DNA from: Prorocentrum cordatum
Taxonomy: Eukaryota > Sar > Dinophyceae > Prorocentrales > Prorocentraceae
Assembly (NCBI GenBank): GCA_963575745.1
Contig: CAUYUJ010012636.1
Location: 184,536-248,535, forward strand
Reading direction: 5' to 3'
DNA: 64,000 nt
The notes below the pieces were generated by a model. That model was not told the origin of the DNA. It did no database searches and saw nothing but the letters and a program-made list of their open reading frames with translations. This document shows positions 1 through 11,562 of this stretch, one piece after another. The first letter of the stretch is position 1. Each line of letters starts with the position of its first letter. The translations under genes were made by a program, and so were the position numbers.

Positions 1-334
1 CATCAAAAATCAGCAAGAGCACCTACATCATCATCATCATCATCATCATCAGCATCATCATCATCATTATCATCATCACCATGATCATCATAATCATCAT
101 CGTCATCATCATCATCATAAGCATCATCATCCTGGCCACCCTCCTGTTCTGCCTCCTCCTGCTGCTCCGCCTCCTCCTGCTCCTCCTGCATCTCGTCCAC
201 CTCCACCTCCTCCTCGCGATAAGCATCATTATATGTTTCTGAGCATCATTATTCTCATCATCAGCATCAACGGCATCATCATCGTTCTCATCAGCGTCGT
301 GACGTCATCATCTTCATCACCATCGTCATCATCG

Positions 335-383
<49 letters not shown>

Positions 384-570
384 AGCCATCATCACCATCA
401 CCATCGCTATAATCATCATCGTCATCAACAGCAATGTCATCATCAGACACCATCATCGCAATCATCAGCAGCAGCAGCAAGTTCATACTGAATCACCCGC
501 ACCATGAACTGTCATCATCAGCATCATCGATGGCCATCATCATCAGCAGCATGATCAGCATCAGCACCAT

Positions 571-601
<31 letters not shown>

Positions 602-700
602 ATCCTCATCATTAGCAGCAGCATCATCACCGTCACCATCATCATCACCATCATCATCAGCAGCATCATCAGCATCATCATCCCACTCCTCCCCGTTCAG
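1..700. repeat. CAT/CAG trinucleotide microsatellite array
   Basis: Almost unbroken (ATC)n on the plus strand with CAG, CGT and CCT interruptions. The purest run is near 326-382. Open frames here translate as poly-Asp, poly-Met or poly-Ser and are by-products of the repeat. Confidence 0.95.
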
Positions 701-1117
701 TACTCATCCACAGCCTGGGTCACTCTATCCTCTGCCCTCAGGACAGATACGCGGAGGTCTGAATCGAGATGACATTCTGCCTCGGTTGACGTCAGGGGCC
801 GGTGTGAGGGGACGCAGCGCTCGCTTCAGGACAGGGACACGCGGTCATCATGCAAGGACATCGGATGCCCGAACTGAGGTCCGTTGACCAAGAAACGGTC
901 AGGATGGCTGAGGATGGGCCGGGGACGCAGGGATGAAATGGGGCCCCTGGAAAATCTGCTTCTCCCTCTGGCCATGATTGGCTGCAGAGAAACGTGGTCG
1001 CTGTTGCTGCTCGGCTCGCCGGCGGACAGGCTCAGCCACCCAGGATGCACGGGAACATGAGCACCGGGATCCAGTGCTGCGAATTCGACATCTGGCGCGC
1101 GCACGGGCCGCGAGCTC
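701..1117. other. Unique sequence, no gene recognised
   Basis: Mixed-composition DNA between two simple-sequence arrays. I see no convincing coding frame, RNA gene or repeat. It could include the 5' end of LINE-A, whose boundary is not visible. Confidence 0.5.
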
Positions 1118-1447
1118 GTCCCCCCTCCTCCTCCTCCTCCTCCTCCTCCTTCTCCTCCTCCTCCTCCCTCCCTCCCTCCCTCCCTCCCTCCCTCCCTCCC
1201 TTTTTCCCTCCCTCCCTTTTTCCCTCCTTCCCTTGTTCCCTCCCTCCCTTTTTCCCTCCCCCTCCCTCCCTCCCTCCCTCCCTCCCTCCCTCCCTCCTCC
1301 TCCCTCCTCCCTCCTCCCTCCTCCCTCCTCACCTCCTCCTCACTCCTCCTCCTCCTCTCCTCCTCCTCCTCCTCCTCCTCCTCCTCCCTCCTCCTCCTCC
1401 TCCTCCTCCTCCTCCTCCTCCTCCTCCTCCTCCTCCTCCTCCTCCTC
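1118..1447. repeat. CTC / CCCT pyrimidine microsatellite
   Basis: Composite array: (CTC)n, then (CCCT)n with CCCTTTTT variants near 1195-1260, then a long pure (CCT)n at about 1380-1446. It lies upstream of LINE-A ORF1. Long frames through it (poly-Ser, poly-Pro, poly-Glu) are artefacts; one is accidentally in frame with the LINE-A ORF2. Confidence 0.95.
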
Positions 1448-1634
1448 GAGGGGGGCGTCCATCTGACCCCAGACGCCGGCGGCCCGCGGTGATTGCGGGC
1501 GCTGGTGCACCTCGGCGACGGCTGGCCGCTCGCCTCGACGGCGCTCGCCGTCGCCAGCCTGGCACAGGCGGCTGCGGCGGCGCCGCGCGGAGGCTCGCCA
1601 GGTCCTCCGCGTCGCGGAGGCCCGCGGGACGCTG

Positions 1635-2657
1635 GTGGGCCACCACGGCGAGGCCATGGCGCAGGACGATGTGGCCCATGGAGCCCCTTGGCGCACAGCT
1701 CAAGGGCGTGGCGGTGGCGGCCCTGTGTGGGCATGCGCGGCCACGCGGGCATGCGGGTTCGCCAGCAACTATGCGACCCGCGAGACCTGCTGGGCCTGCG
1801 GCCGCGACCGCCAGGGCAGGCCCTCGGGAGCCAAGGGCGCCCGCCAGCCCACCAGGCCGCGGTCGGCGACCAGGCCTCGCTCGCTGGGCGCTGGCGGCGA
1901 TCGCCATCTTCGCGGCGCTCCTCTCGGGGCCGACGGCGCGGGCACCGCAGAGCCCAACGCGGTGGTCAAGCGTCGAAGGGCCCTCAAGGCGCTGCGCAGC
2001 ATCTATGACGAAGAGCACGCCCTCGTCGCGGCTGCCAAGGCGGAGCTCGGTCAGGCCGAAGCACAAGAGCGAGCTCACATGGCGCCTGCCGACGTGCTCC
2101 GATCGGCGCTGGACAGGCAGGCATCCCGTGAAGAAGAGCGTGCAAAGCTCCAGACGGAGGTCGACACGCTGGCAGCCCAGCTCAAGTCGGCCACTGACAA
2201 GCTGGACCGCGTCAAGCAGCAGCTCCTGGAGTCCAACGAGGAGGTGGCGCAGGCCCAGCTGGCCAATGCAGCACACACCGCACCACTGGGTGGTGATGCG
2301 GCATCTTCGGTGGCGGCGCTCCAGCAGCTTCTCCAGTCAGCCCACAACTCCATCCAGCAGGGCCAGGATCGCAACATCGTGGGCGGTGCCATCCTGGAGC
2401 AGCCGGTGGGACATGTGCGCACGCTGGGGGACGCAATGCCGAGACCTTCGCAGCCAGGTCAGACGGCGATGGAGGTGGAGGCCTTTCGCACCGCGGGCGG
2501 GCAGCCCGCTGGCGTCGGCGCCCACACAGCAGCCACAGCAGCCGCAGTGCATGCAGCACCAGGCGCAGCACGTGCTCCAGCAGCACCACCAGTCCCAGCA
2601 GCACCGACGCCAGCAGGAGCAGCAGAGGCAGCGTGGGAGCATGCGGGCACCACGTAG
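1635..2657 (+). CDS. LINE-A ORF1: zinc-finger, coiled-coil RNA-binding-type protein
   Basis: A 340-codon frame. Residues 32-55 fit a RanBP2-like zinc ribbon: Trp32, Cys34, Cys40, Asn45, Cys52, Cys55 (C-x5-C-x4-N-x6-C-x2-C). Residues about 112-213 are rich in Ala, Glu, Lys and Leu with heptad spacing and should form a coiled coil. The C-terminal 100 residues are Ala/Pro/Gln-rich and probably disordered. LINE ORF1 proteins commonly trimerise through coiled coils and bind element RNA, so I infer that role. The start is the first ATG in frame; the true start may lie upstream. It ends 17 nt inside ORF2, whose ATG at 2641 sits just before the ORF1 stop, which would suit termination-reinitiation. 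RanBP2-type fingers usually bind RNA or ubiquitin; which applies is unknown. Confidence 0.7.
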   Translation: MGHHGEAMAQDDVAHGAPWRTAQGRGGGGPVWACAATRACGFASNYATRETCWACGRDRQGRPSGAKGARQPTRPRSATRPRSLGAGGDRHLRGAPLGADGAGTAEPNAVVKRRRALKALRSIYDEEHALVAAAKAELGQAEAQERAHMAPADVLRSALDRQASREEERAKLQTEVDTLAAQLKSATDKLDRVKQQLLESNEEVAQAQLANAAHTAPLGGDAASSVAALQQLLQSAHNSIQQGQDRNIVGGAILEQPVGHVRTLGDAMPRPSQPGQTAMEVEAFRTAGGQPAGVGAHTAATAAAVHAAPGAARAPAAPPVPAAPTPAGAAEAAWEHAGTT

Positions 2658-5433
2658 ACGAACCACGCGCCGCAAGGCGCGCACCAGCATGGGGGTTGTC
2701 ACATTCAATGGGTCTTGCTGGCGATCGTGCCAGCAGTTTTTGCAGAATGGAGCGACAGATGCGCTGGTGGTAACGGCTCAGGAACTCCGACTTGATGGCG
2801 AAGCTTTAGATCAGGCACGAACATGGGCGACGAGAAATGGATGGCAGCCATTCATCAGTCCGCGCAGGCGCCTGGCTTCCAAGATGTCGAGTGCGGGCGC
2901 GGGGATCTTTGCCAGGACGCATGTATCCACTACTCTTCTTAGTGATGTTGGGGGCGTTACTGGCGGGTTCGAGATCTTACGTTCGTGGGCGGTGGCAGTG
3001 CACGTACACGCGGGGACCAAGGGAGGCTTCATCGTCGGGCCGGCGTACATGGAGTCGGTCCCAGACCCCGACTTTCTCACCACGAACTACCAGAAGCTCA
3101 TGCGCATCGCGGAGCGCATGCGTTACTTCTCCGCCCCTTTCATCTTCGCAGGCGACTGGAACACGGAGCCTGCCAACATGGAGGTGCTGGGCTTCCTGCA
3201 GATCATGCCTGCCATCGCTGTGGCCACTCGAACGTCGGGTACATGTCGCTCGGCAAAGACGGGCACCTACAGCACCATCGACTACTGGCTGGCTTCACCT
3301 GGCTTTGCGAAGGCTTGTGGCGTCCCCTACGTGCTCGACTATTGGGCCCCGAGGCCCCACTATCCTGTGCGCATGGGTCTTGACGCGAAGCACAGGGCGC
3401 ACATGCAGATGCACCTGAAGGCGCCCAAGCCTTTTCCCAAGCAGGCGCCGCGGTACTCAGGGGCCAGTCCGTTGTATGGACCGCCCAAATTGCAGCCCTA
3501 CCTGGACGTGGTGAGGCAAGATGCTGATCTCGGACGACCTGAAGATGGGGAGCAGGCTCAGCGGCGGCTCGACGGCCTCCACGCCAACTTCATCTCGTTC
3601 GTGGAGCAGGACCTCTGCCACATCTACCAGGTGGACGTGCAGGATCGCGAGAAGTACTGTGGAAGAGCGGAAGCTCCTGCATATGTCTGGCGTCCAGTGG
3701 GAGGGCCCATCCTCAAAGGAGCCCCAGCAGCGGGCTCCGAAGCCCGCTGCACGCGCAATGTGTCCATCGCGCTACAAGACCTGGCCGCTCAACTTGAAAG
3801 GGCAGAGCCAACAGGGCATCCTTCGCCAGCTACAACTTCGGCTTCGACTTATTCAGGCGGCGTAGGCAACGCGGGCTCCAGCTCTTATTGGAAGTTTGAT
3901 GTTGGCATGGCTGCGCAGCGGACGACGCCGCGAGATCGTGACAAGGATGAAGTTTCTTGTGGGGCATCTACTTATTCGGGTGACACCAGCGACTCAGGCT
4001 CCAGCTCTCATTCGAAGCTTGCAGTTGGCGTCCGCGAGGGACCTACCCCACCGAGGCGTCGGGCCCCAGGTCTTATAGGGCCCAAATGGGACCGCATCAC
4101 GAGGGCTCTTCGGCCAGGTCATCGTCAGGACATCCACACGACAGAGGGCATGATGCTGTTCGAGTGGGCTTGGTCTGTGCTACGTTATGCGTGCAGACTG
4201 GAGGCCTCACAGTACATCCTGGTTGTCAAAGCTCTTGCCCTGACCTTCGAAGACCATGCCAAAGGTCTCGAGCAGCTGGCAGCCAACAAGAGGGGCAAGA
4301 GCTTTCACAAGTGGGCCCAGGACGCGCTTATCACAGGCGCCTCCCCAGTCTTCGGCATGACCGAGCTGAAGGGTTGGGCGTTCAATGAGGTAGACAGGTT
4401 CGGTATTCGATCAGCCCTTCCTCAAGCAGTAGCAGACTGTCAGATGGACATGTGGGATGACATATGGCAAGGCACCAAGATCTCCAAAGTGGCGGATAAG
4501 GACATCATCTACAAGGACGTGGACAGCATCACCTGTGATGTCAGCATCGGCGACAACGAGTTCGACGTCGAGCACATTGCAGACAGCCAGGACGACCTGA
4601 TGAAACTCATCCGCACCCTACCATGCGAGGCCTTGCAGGTCCCCACGATTGAAGAAGTACGGCGTGCATCGGGATCCTTTGCGTGGAAGACGGGACTTGG
4701 TGTTGACGCAATGCCTCCACGAGCGTACTCTCTTTTGGTCGACGACGCCGTGGCCATGCTCGTGCACCTTCTATGGGCTGCGGAGACCTGGGGACGATGG
4801 CCCACCACCATCATGGCCATTCACGTGACGCTGTTGGCGAAGCCCCAGGGCGGCTTCAGGCCGATAGCCTTGCTCCCGTCCATATACAGGGTGTACACCA
4901 AGATCAGGATCGTTTCAGTGCGCAGGTGGGCGGCCAACCACACGCGCCCTTACTTCGCGCTGGGCTCAGGACGATCTACGATAGACGTGGGTGCGCGCAC
5001 CATGGCCTACGCCGAGGCAGCCGACGCAAGAGACCAGGACGCCATCATCACAGCCCTGATCGACATCAGCAAGTGCTTCGACAGGCTCAAGTGGACCAAG
5101 ATCATCGAGGCCGCCAAGCACTTTGGGTTTCCGCTTAGCATCCGGCGCAGTGTCCTGGCCATGCACGCCGCTCCGAGGCGCATTCGATGGGGGACGACCT
5201 TCTCATATGCCGTCAGGGCCACACAAGTGGCTCTACCTGGGTGCTCGGTGGCAATGCATTTGTTGCAACTGATCATGATCCTGCCCTTCGATGTTTATCC
5301 GGCGTCGATCACGCAGATACCGCGCACCCTGGACATCTATGCAGATGATATCACGCTTCAGATCATGATGAAGGCGGATGAGATTGTCCAGGCAGCTCAG
5401 GCGGCTATCGGCAGATTGGCGGTGGTCCTATAA
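2641..5433 (+). pseudogene. LINE-A ORF2 part 1: endonuclease and reverse transcriptase, ends at premature TAA
   Basis: Numbering is from the ATG at 2641. Residues about 17-250 form an exonuclease-endonuclease-phosphatase domain: VVTFNG at the start, GDWN at 171-174 (3151-3162) and STIDYW near 3271-3288, matching metal-binding and catalytic blocks; the usual final SDH is replaced by a PHYPVR segment. About 640-930 is the RT: LLAKPQGGFRPIALL, catalytic Asp808 in ALIDISKCFDRL, then YADD at 900-903 (5338-5349). The endonuclease would nick target DNA and the RT copy element RNA from the nick. The frame stops at 5431-5433 inside the RT thumb; homologous-looking sequence continues in the same frame to about 5560, then shifts. 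The frame is also open upstream to 994, but that part runs through the CTC repeat and ORF1 and is not supported as protein. Confidence 0.8.
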
Positions 5434-7522
5434 GCACTGGAGCTTCCCATCGCCAAAGACAAGGCTGAGATCCTGGGGTCAGCGGAGGACATCGCAGCGC
5501 AAGTGGTTCGAGGAGTTTCTCAGTATGGCTTTCAGGTGGTCAACAAGCTGAGCGTCCTTGGCCTGGAATGTCGTGCAAGGGGCTCGTCTGACCTACATGG
5601 AGATTCACAAGCGCGTCAGGAAGATCAAGGAGCGGATCCCGAGGTTCAGGAAGCTCAAGGGCATGGCGAAGCTGGCCAAGCGGATCGCTCGGCCATGCTT
5701 GGCGCCAGGCATGACCTACGGCCTCCATGTGGTGGGAGCCCCGCCGGCCACGGTAGCCACGATGATGAAAGTGGTCCGCACAGGCTGGAGCAAGACACCC
5801 ACGGCTTCATCCACGTGGATTGCATCACTATTGGAAGAAGGTCCAAACCAGATGCCTGATGCGATGGCGACCGTGGAGCCCATCGTCACCTGGGCGCAGT
5901 TGGTGTTCGACCAAAAGATCCCCATGGGCACGATTGAGCGCGCCTGGAAGATTCAGTCGGCAGCTTTGGCATCGGCATCGACCCCATGGAGCTCCATCGC
6001 GGGACCTGCAGGCGCCGTCATCATCAACCTCAGGCGTCTGGGCTGGAGGGCGCATTCAGCCACGCACTTGGGGACGGGCAACGGCATCACGCTGAAGCTG
6101 AACGAGGTGGCACCCAAGTGGGTGCGCACGATGGCGAGGCGCAGCTATAGATCGGTGAAGTGGGAGGAGTGGGCATCCAAAGCGGAACATGCAGCAGAAC
6201 ACCCACCTGCCCCACGCGACCCGCGAGGTTACTGGATCGAGCCGATCGCAGCCATGATGCACGCACCTCCTGAAGCGACTACTTGGACCTTGCAGCCCAA
6301 GGCCAGAGGCGCCCTTAGGCCCACCATCGTTGGAGCGCAATGGTCGCAACGGCGCCTCTACACCATGGGCTACGCGGACTCTCAGATGTGCCAGCATTGC
6401 GGAGACGTTGTTGGCGATTTACACCACAGGTTTTGGAAGTGCCCCCGTTGTGCTGGTATGAGGGCAGCTGCTGTGGATGATTTGATAGTGGACATGGCTA
6501 AAGAGGCTTCCCCTAACGATCCCTTCTACACCAGGGCGCTGCTTCCTCGGGCAGTCCTCCCAGATATTCCGCCGCCCTTGGACACGCAGAGGTGGTGGTA
6601 CTGCATGGGGGGCCAGGACATGGACATCACAGGCGAAGTGTTCACTGATGGATCGGCCGCGTCGCCATTATACTGGCCTGAGGCGAGCCGTGCAGGGTGG
6701 GGCATTGCCATCCTAGCAGGCAGGCGCCTCCGTGGCATGGCCTTCGGCCCATTGCCAGGGCCTCAGCAGACAGCCCAGCGGGGTGAGATCTACGCCGTGC
6801 TCCAGGTGCTCAAGCACGGTCGCCTCCCACTGCACATCAAGACCGACTGCCTGGGCCTCGTAGAGTCGCTGGCGTTTGGCAAGGAGCATTGCACGCACGT
6901 GAGGAGGGGCAATGCAGACCTGTGGCGGCAGCTCTGGCATGCGATCGAGGATTTGGGCGGGCTCAGCGAAGACCTGCGGATCACGTGGGTCGAGGGCCCT
7001 CAGTCGTCCCTGGAGGCAGGCGACACAATCGACAAGGTCGGCAACGACTTCGCGGACGTGGCCGCCAAGCAGGGCACGGCGCTGCACGGTTTCCCCGAAA
7101 ACGCCTACGAAGAGCACAAGCGGCTGCTCAAGGCGGTCAGGCAGGTCGCTGCCTGGATAGGCAACTGCCAGGTGGACATCGGCGACGGCGACCAGCTCGA
7201 CGGGGCCGCCACCGTGGGCAGGAAGGCCCGCCGCGGCGGGCGTGTGCAGCCTGCTCGGGCGCAGTCGGCTGGATCAGACGGCCTCTGCGGCCGTGAACTG
7301 AATAAAAGACACCAGGTAGTAGCGGCAGGGCGCGGCTGGCGATGCCAGCACTGCCCTCGATTTGCCAGATCGCGTAGAGGCCTTGAGAGGCTCAGGAGGG
7401 AGGTTTGCCCAGACAGAGGAGGAGGACGTCGACGTCTGGAGGGCGGGGCGCCTTCGTCTCACAGGGATGTTAGACCTCGGGTCACCTCCCCCCCCGACTT
7501 TTCCTCCTCCTCCTTCTGTTGA
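5434..7522 (+). pseudogene. LINE-A ORF2 part 2: RT thumb, zinc knuckle and RNase H
   Basis: After the TAA the old frame continues (LPIAKDKAEILGS) to about 5560, then a 1-nt indel moves the protein into the frame of 5558-7522 (654 codons). In that frame residues 278-281 plus a downstream His-Cys pair form CQHC...HHRFWKC, the post-RT knuckle seen in many LINEs. RNase H follows: EVFTDGS (Asp near 6647), GEIYAVLQVL (Glu), IKTDCLGLV (Asp) and NDFADVAAKQ (Asp), so all four acidic positions are present. It would remove RNA from the cDNA hybrid. The last 120 residues are Arg/Gly-rich with a CQHC segment, and the real C-terminus is uncertain. An AATAAA lies near 7300. Confidence 0.78.
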
Positions 7523-8093
7523 GCCTCCGTCCCCCTCGGTCCTCACCTCGCCCGGGCGTGAGCGCCGTTCTGGATCGGTGGAGGACGCTCCCCAAGGGCT
7601 TGCTGGAACTCCAGAGGCCCACCCCTCGTTTCCTCCCTCGCTTCGGCCTCCCTCGCCTCACCTCGCCTCGCCTCCCCATTCCTCGCCGCCGCCGCCGACC
7701 CCCGTCGCTCCTCGTCCGAGGGTCAGGTTCGCGGAGGTCCTGGAGGGACCTGAGCGGCCCCAGGAGGCCGTAAGGGGCGCGGTGGGTGCGGCGACTTCGC
7801 GGGGCCCCGCAAAGGCCCGAACAAGCCCCCAAGCGGTCCAAAAGAGGCCCCAAAGAAGCCCAAAGAGGCCCTCAAGGGGCCAAAAAAACAGCCACGGAAC
7901 GTTTCACAACTGCCTCCAAGCGGCCCCACCAGGCCACCAATCAGCTCCCAAGACGCCCACAAGAGTCCCCCAAAAGAAATCCACGACGCCTCGACCGTGG
8001 ACCCCCCGCCTCTTCTGGGGTAGGCGGAATGGCGTAATCCAATCGAACATCACAAAAAGCTCACAACCAGCCAGCCAGCAACCAACCAGTAGG
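7523..8093. repeat. Low-complexity DNA with CCAAGAGGCCC-type degenerate repeat
   Basis: No gene recognised. About 7740-7990 is built of degenerate copies of GCCCCAAGAGG-like words, the same style as 18240-18760, 42680-42870 and, inverted, 50880-52000. Confidence 0.6.
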
Positions 8094-8168
8094 GAGCCAC
8101 ATGCGAACCCGACCCCTACCCCACACGATTTCTGAGGGGGGGGTAAGGGTAGGGTTCGCATGTGGCCC
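8094..8168. repeat. Short fold-back element
   Basis: Arms of about 27 bp: CCACATGCGAACCCGACCCC on the left pairs with GGGTAGGGTTCGCATGTGG on the right with a few mismatches, separated by a G-rich loop. Non-coding. Confidence 0.7.
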
Positions 8169-8379
8169 CCTAACCACAACCAACTGTCCCCTCCTCCGGC
8201 TTAGACAACCAGGTAATCATCCGACTGAACAGCCAGCCAACCGAGAAGCCAACAAACTAGTCAGCCGAACAAGCTTAGCCGTGCAGGCAGTCGGTGGAGG
8301 TCGGGCGACAAAGGCGAAGGCGTGCGGATATGGCGAGGCCAAAGCAACGATGGTGAGACTGGCACGAACGTGCATAATT

Positions 8380-8580
8380 TTGGTGGTCTCCAGGTGGTGA
8401 GACACCCGGTGGTGACCCCGATTCCCCCCCAAAATAATTCTGGGTCACCACTGGGTTTGGGGACACGCGGTCGCCACGAGGTTTTGTGTTTCCTGGGCCA
8501 GCCAGCGCTCGAAAACCATGACCCAAATCGCCCAAAACTCACCACCGGGTGTTCTCACCACCACGTTTGGGGACCACCAA
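8380..8580. mobile_element. TIR element family 1, copy 1
   Basis: A 201-bp unit beginning TTGGTGG and ending CCACCAA, with imperfect inverted termini of about 35-40 bp. It is roughly 95% identical to 46364-46568 by eye but lacks a 5-bp AAACC in the left arm. There is no ORF, so it is a MITE-like non-autonomous element. AT-rich flanks (ATAATT / TAATTA) could be remains of a target duplication. Confidence 0.75.
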
Positions 8581-9560
8581 TAATTACGAATGTGGGTGTA
8601 GATGTACGCCACCAGGTTTGGGAGTATCGGTTCTGGCTCTCCTTCTGAGTGGCTGCCCGCTCGCTCGCTTCGCTTGCCGTTCCTTTCCTGCTGCGTGGTC
8701 GCGGGCCAACTAGGGTTCGGACGGCTTTTGACCCGCCTCGCGAGCCTGTTGACCAAAGTGTGGGTAGATGTGTGTGTGTGTGTGTGGAAGGAGATGGATA
8801 TACCTGTTGACCAAAAGTGTGGGTAGATGTGTGTGTGTGGAAGGAGATGGATATACATATAACGATAGACATCGTCCAACAATCGTCAGGTCAACGTCGG
8901 TAGATGTGGGTCGTAAACACAAATTATGCCAGTGGTTCGTGAGACACGCAGCTAGTGGTACCGATCGATGTGTAACGAGATCGATAGATCGACAACGATA
9001 TTGTTGTATGGATGCATTGCGAATACAATGTGGCGCCACTCGCAAACCGAAAATGCCCCTCGAACCTCCTTATGACCAGAGGCTTGCCCTATAGGTATAG
9101 TAGCTACGAACATAGAACTCCTCAAAATTCCAGGACATAAACTGCGTACATCTTCGCACTCTTCGAACCCCTGTAACCATACTATCACTCTTACAACTGT
9201 TCTAGCCCATGGAACTGTTCTATCTAACCACCTGACTTCTCACTAACCACGAGGAAATGGGACGTCCACGGGACAACCCATGGGACAATCATGGAGAGAA
9301 CAAACGCGTGGCTATGAGACAACACAGGGGTGCCCGCGCCGGCACGCCTGACAACCCTCGGGGACTGCGGTGGGTACGGGGAAGGCCATCTGATCTGGCA
9401 TGAAGTGTCCGTGGCTTCGCAAGCATCTCTCTGGCACTCGCGCAGCTTCGACTCGCCCGAACGCACTACACGGACCGAAACGAAGTTCCTGGTAGTGGGG
9501 ATCTCTGGTTCACTTCGATCTCACCCCTCTTCTCAAACATCGGACAATGCCGCGCTGAAA
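8581..9560. other. Unique DNA with a tandem duplication at 8748-8850
   Basis: Two copies of a segment of about 58 bp (TGTTGACCAAA, GTGTGGGTAGATGTG, GGAAGGAGATGGATATAC) lie in tandem around (GT)n. The rest, about 50% GC, shows no recognisable gene. Confidence 0.55.
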
Positions 9561-10070
9561 CCTACTCTGCTGTGCTGGGCTATCCGATACTCCGCTACGC
9601 TACTATTCAGCTTGCATGTTCCTCTGCTGTGCTGACACCGCGACTGCAATGCTACGCTATGCATCGCCATGCCATTCAGTGTTGCCCAATGCTATCCCAT
9701 GATATGATATACGAAGGTCTGCGGTATTATGCGAATTTGGGACCCCAGAAGCCCCGAGGGAACTTCCGGGGAGCTCCCAGAGAAATGTTTTGACGCAAGT
9801 CTGTGGTGCGCTGCTTGGCCCTATCGTGCTTTGCTTTGCCTTGCTTCGCCGTGCACTGCAAATGCAATGCACTTGCACTGCATGGAACGAGGTGGGGTAA
9901 TATTGTTTTGTTTGTGTTGTTTCTTCCGTTGAGCTTTGCGTGGCTTCGTTCTTCGTTTTGAGGTGCATTACGACTCGTTGCAATGCAATACGTAATGAGA
10001 ACACTACGATACGATGCCGTGCAAAGCAGTGCAAAACAATGCATCGCAATGAAAGTGTAAGCGACAGAGT
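9561..10070. repeat. Degenerate GCAATGC / GCTATGC short-word repeat
   Basis: Dense, scrambled copies of ATGC-containing words (TGCAATGC, GCTATGC, GCATTGC) on both strands. No array is perfect and no gene is recognised. Confidence 0.5.
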
Positions 10071-10736
10071 AAAACGAAACACCCCCGAACAATCCGAAAC
10101 CAAAACAAGCCAACCACAGGACACCCGAGGCTCCCCCGAGGACCCTCCAGGGACCCCAAGACACATGATTGCCACCAGCCCCACCGCGCAAACAAAATCA
10201 GAACCGCTTAAGACGGTGCTCCCGCACAGACAGGGCTAGGAAGCGTTAGGCGAAGCCTGATTGGAGCAAGTGCCGATCTGCGCCCGAGACTCGAGTGGAC
10301 GACTGTGGGGAGAACGGAGAGGTACAGAGCGAGAAGGATGAGAAGCACGTGGACGAGCAGAACGGCGAGAAAGCCGTGGAGGAGGAGGGTGGCGAGGCGG
10401 GCGGGAAGGAGGACGAGGAGGCAGACCGGCGGGAGAACGCGGGCGACGAGCCAGTGATGAAGCAAGGGGGCGGGCGGCAAGGAGCCGGGCGCGGGAGGGC
10501 GGCAGGGCAAGGAAGGCAGGAGAGCCTTTCCAGGGATGGTGTGGTGGTAGGGGACGGGCGCGATATCGGCGATAAACTTCTGGGTGTGAGTCATCACGCT
10601 GCCTGGCTCGCCAAGGCACCGCCGCGCCCGCCCGCACCCTCCCTTCCGGCGAGGTGTCCGGGGGAGGTCAAGACGTACGCTACCCCCCATCCCCGTCCTC
10701 CGCCTCCTCCTCCGCCTCGTCCTCCTCCTCCTCATT

Positions 10737-10770
<34 letters not shown>

Positions 10771-11018
10771 GCATCATCATCATCCTCATCATCAGCACCA
10801 TCATCATCATCACCGCAATACTATCACCACCACCATCATCATCTGACATCACCCTCGTCACCCCAAATTCTCTGTGATGCTGGTGCTGTCTGCTGCGCAA
10901 CGTCCCGCTGTTCGGAAGGCAGACAGCGTCACCGCAGCCTCACACGCCTTCAGCGAACGAAGCCCTAGCGGACGAAACTAAGGAGACAATCAGACACGGA
11001 CCAGTGTCCTGGTCACAA
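10071..11018. repeat. Unique DNA then TCC/TCA trinucleotide array
   Basis: 10071-10676 has no recognised gene. 10677-10860 is (TCC)n grading into (CAT)n with a few CAG units. 10861-11018 is short unique DNA before the YR element. Confidence 0.6.
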
Positions 11019-11146
11019 ATTCGCTGAGCACCCCGCTCACCCGTAGCTGGGTTGCGTCTGCAACCACAGCGTTGGGTGCGCGCCGAAGCCTGCGCCGCGC
11101 CGAGAGGGCGCGGGCGCCACGAGGCCTCGGTGCTGGTCGCAGCACG
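11019..11146 (-). repeat. Split direct repeat B2
   Basis: Terminal 3' copy (minus-strand sense) of B1. The offset of 416 bp holds over the whole 128 bp. Confidence 0.85.
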
Positions 11147-11184
11147 ACCCAGCAACGGGCGAGAAAAGGGGCGGGCACGGGCGG

Positions 11185-11425
11185 GTCAAATCCCGAGCGC
11201 GGGGCGCGCGCCCCAGGCACACACAAACCTGTGGCACCTGCGCGCGGCCGCGGCGGGCAGCGGCCGCGCGCGGGGGCGCGCGGGCCTGCCCACATCGCCT
11301 GCGGCGCGCCGCGGCGCGCGCGAGCCAAGCGGCGGCGCGGCGACTGCTCGCGCCTGCGTCCGCCGCGCGCGCCTGAGGCCAGCGAATGTGCGCGATGGAA
11401 CCAGGGGCCGAACTCGTTCCATACA
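11185..11425 (-). repeat. Split direct repeat A2
   Basis: Internal copy of A1, lying between B1 and B2. A CA-rich spacer of 9 bp separates it from B1, and 38 bp separate it from B2. Confidence 0.85.
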
Positions 11426-11434
11426 CACACACAC

Positions 11435-11562
11435 ATTCGCTGAGCACCCCGCTCACCCGTAGCTGGGTTGCGTCTGCAACCACAGCGTTGGGCGCGCGCC
11501 GAAGCCTGCGCCGCGCCGAGAGGGCGCGGGCGCCACGAGGCCTCGGTGCTGGTCGCAGCACG
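11435..11562 (-). repeat. Split direct repeat B1
   Basis: 128 bp, identical to 11019-11146 except for one base. It follows the recombinase region in the minus-strand sense. Confidence 0.85.

Larger units (their letters stand above)
1635..7522 (+). mobile_element. LINE-A: non-LTR retrotransposon with RNase H
   Basis: Two overlapping reading frames in LINE order. ORF1 (1635-2657) has a zinc finger and coiled coil. ORF2 (2641-7522) has an apurinic-type endonuclease, a YADD reverse transcriptase, a Cys-His knuckle and a C-terminal RNase H, the arrangement of I-group-like LINEs. No LTRs, integrase or protease are visible. The 5' and 3' ends were not found: there is no clear poly-A tail or target-site duplication. 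ORF2 has one stop (5431-5433) and one frameshift (about 5555-5580), so this copy is probably inactive, though otherwise little decayed. Confidence 0.85.

Noticed and set aside
826-1752. Long minus-strand Arg/Gly/Glu-rich frames
   Set aside because: Antisense of the CTC array and LINE-A ORF1; no domain, and the composition mirrors the repeat.
994-2640. In-frame N-terminal extension of LINE-A ORF2 through the CTC array
   Set aside because: Translates as poly-Ser/Leu/Pro from the microsatellite and as Arg/Ala-rich noise opposite ORF1; absence of stops follows from GC bias.
1635-7522. LTR retrotransposon or retrovirus
   Set aside because: No LTRs, protease or integrase; an apurinic-type endonuclease before the RT marks a LINE.
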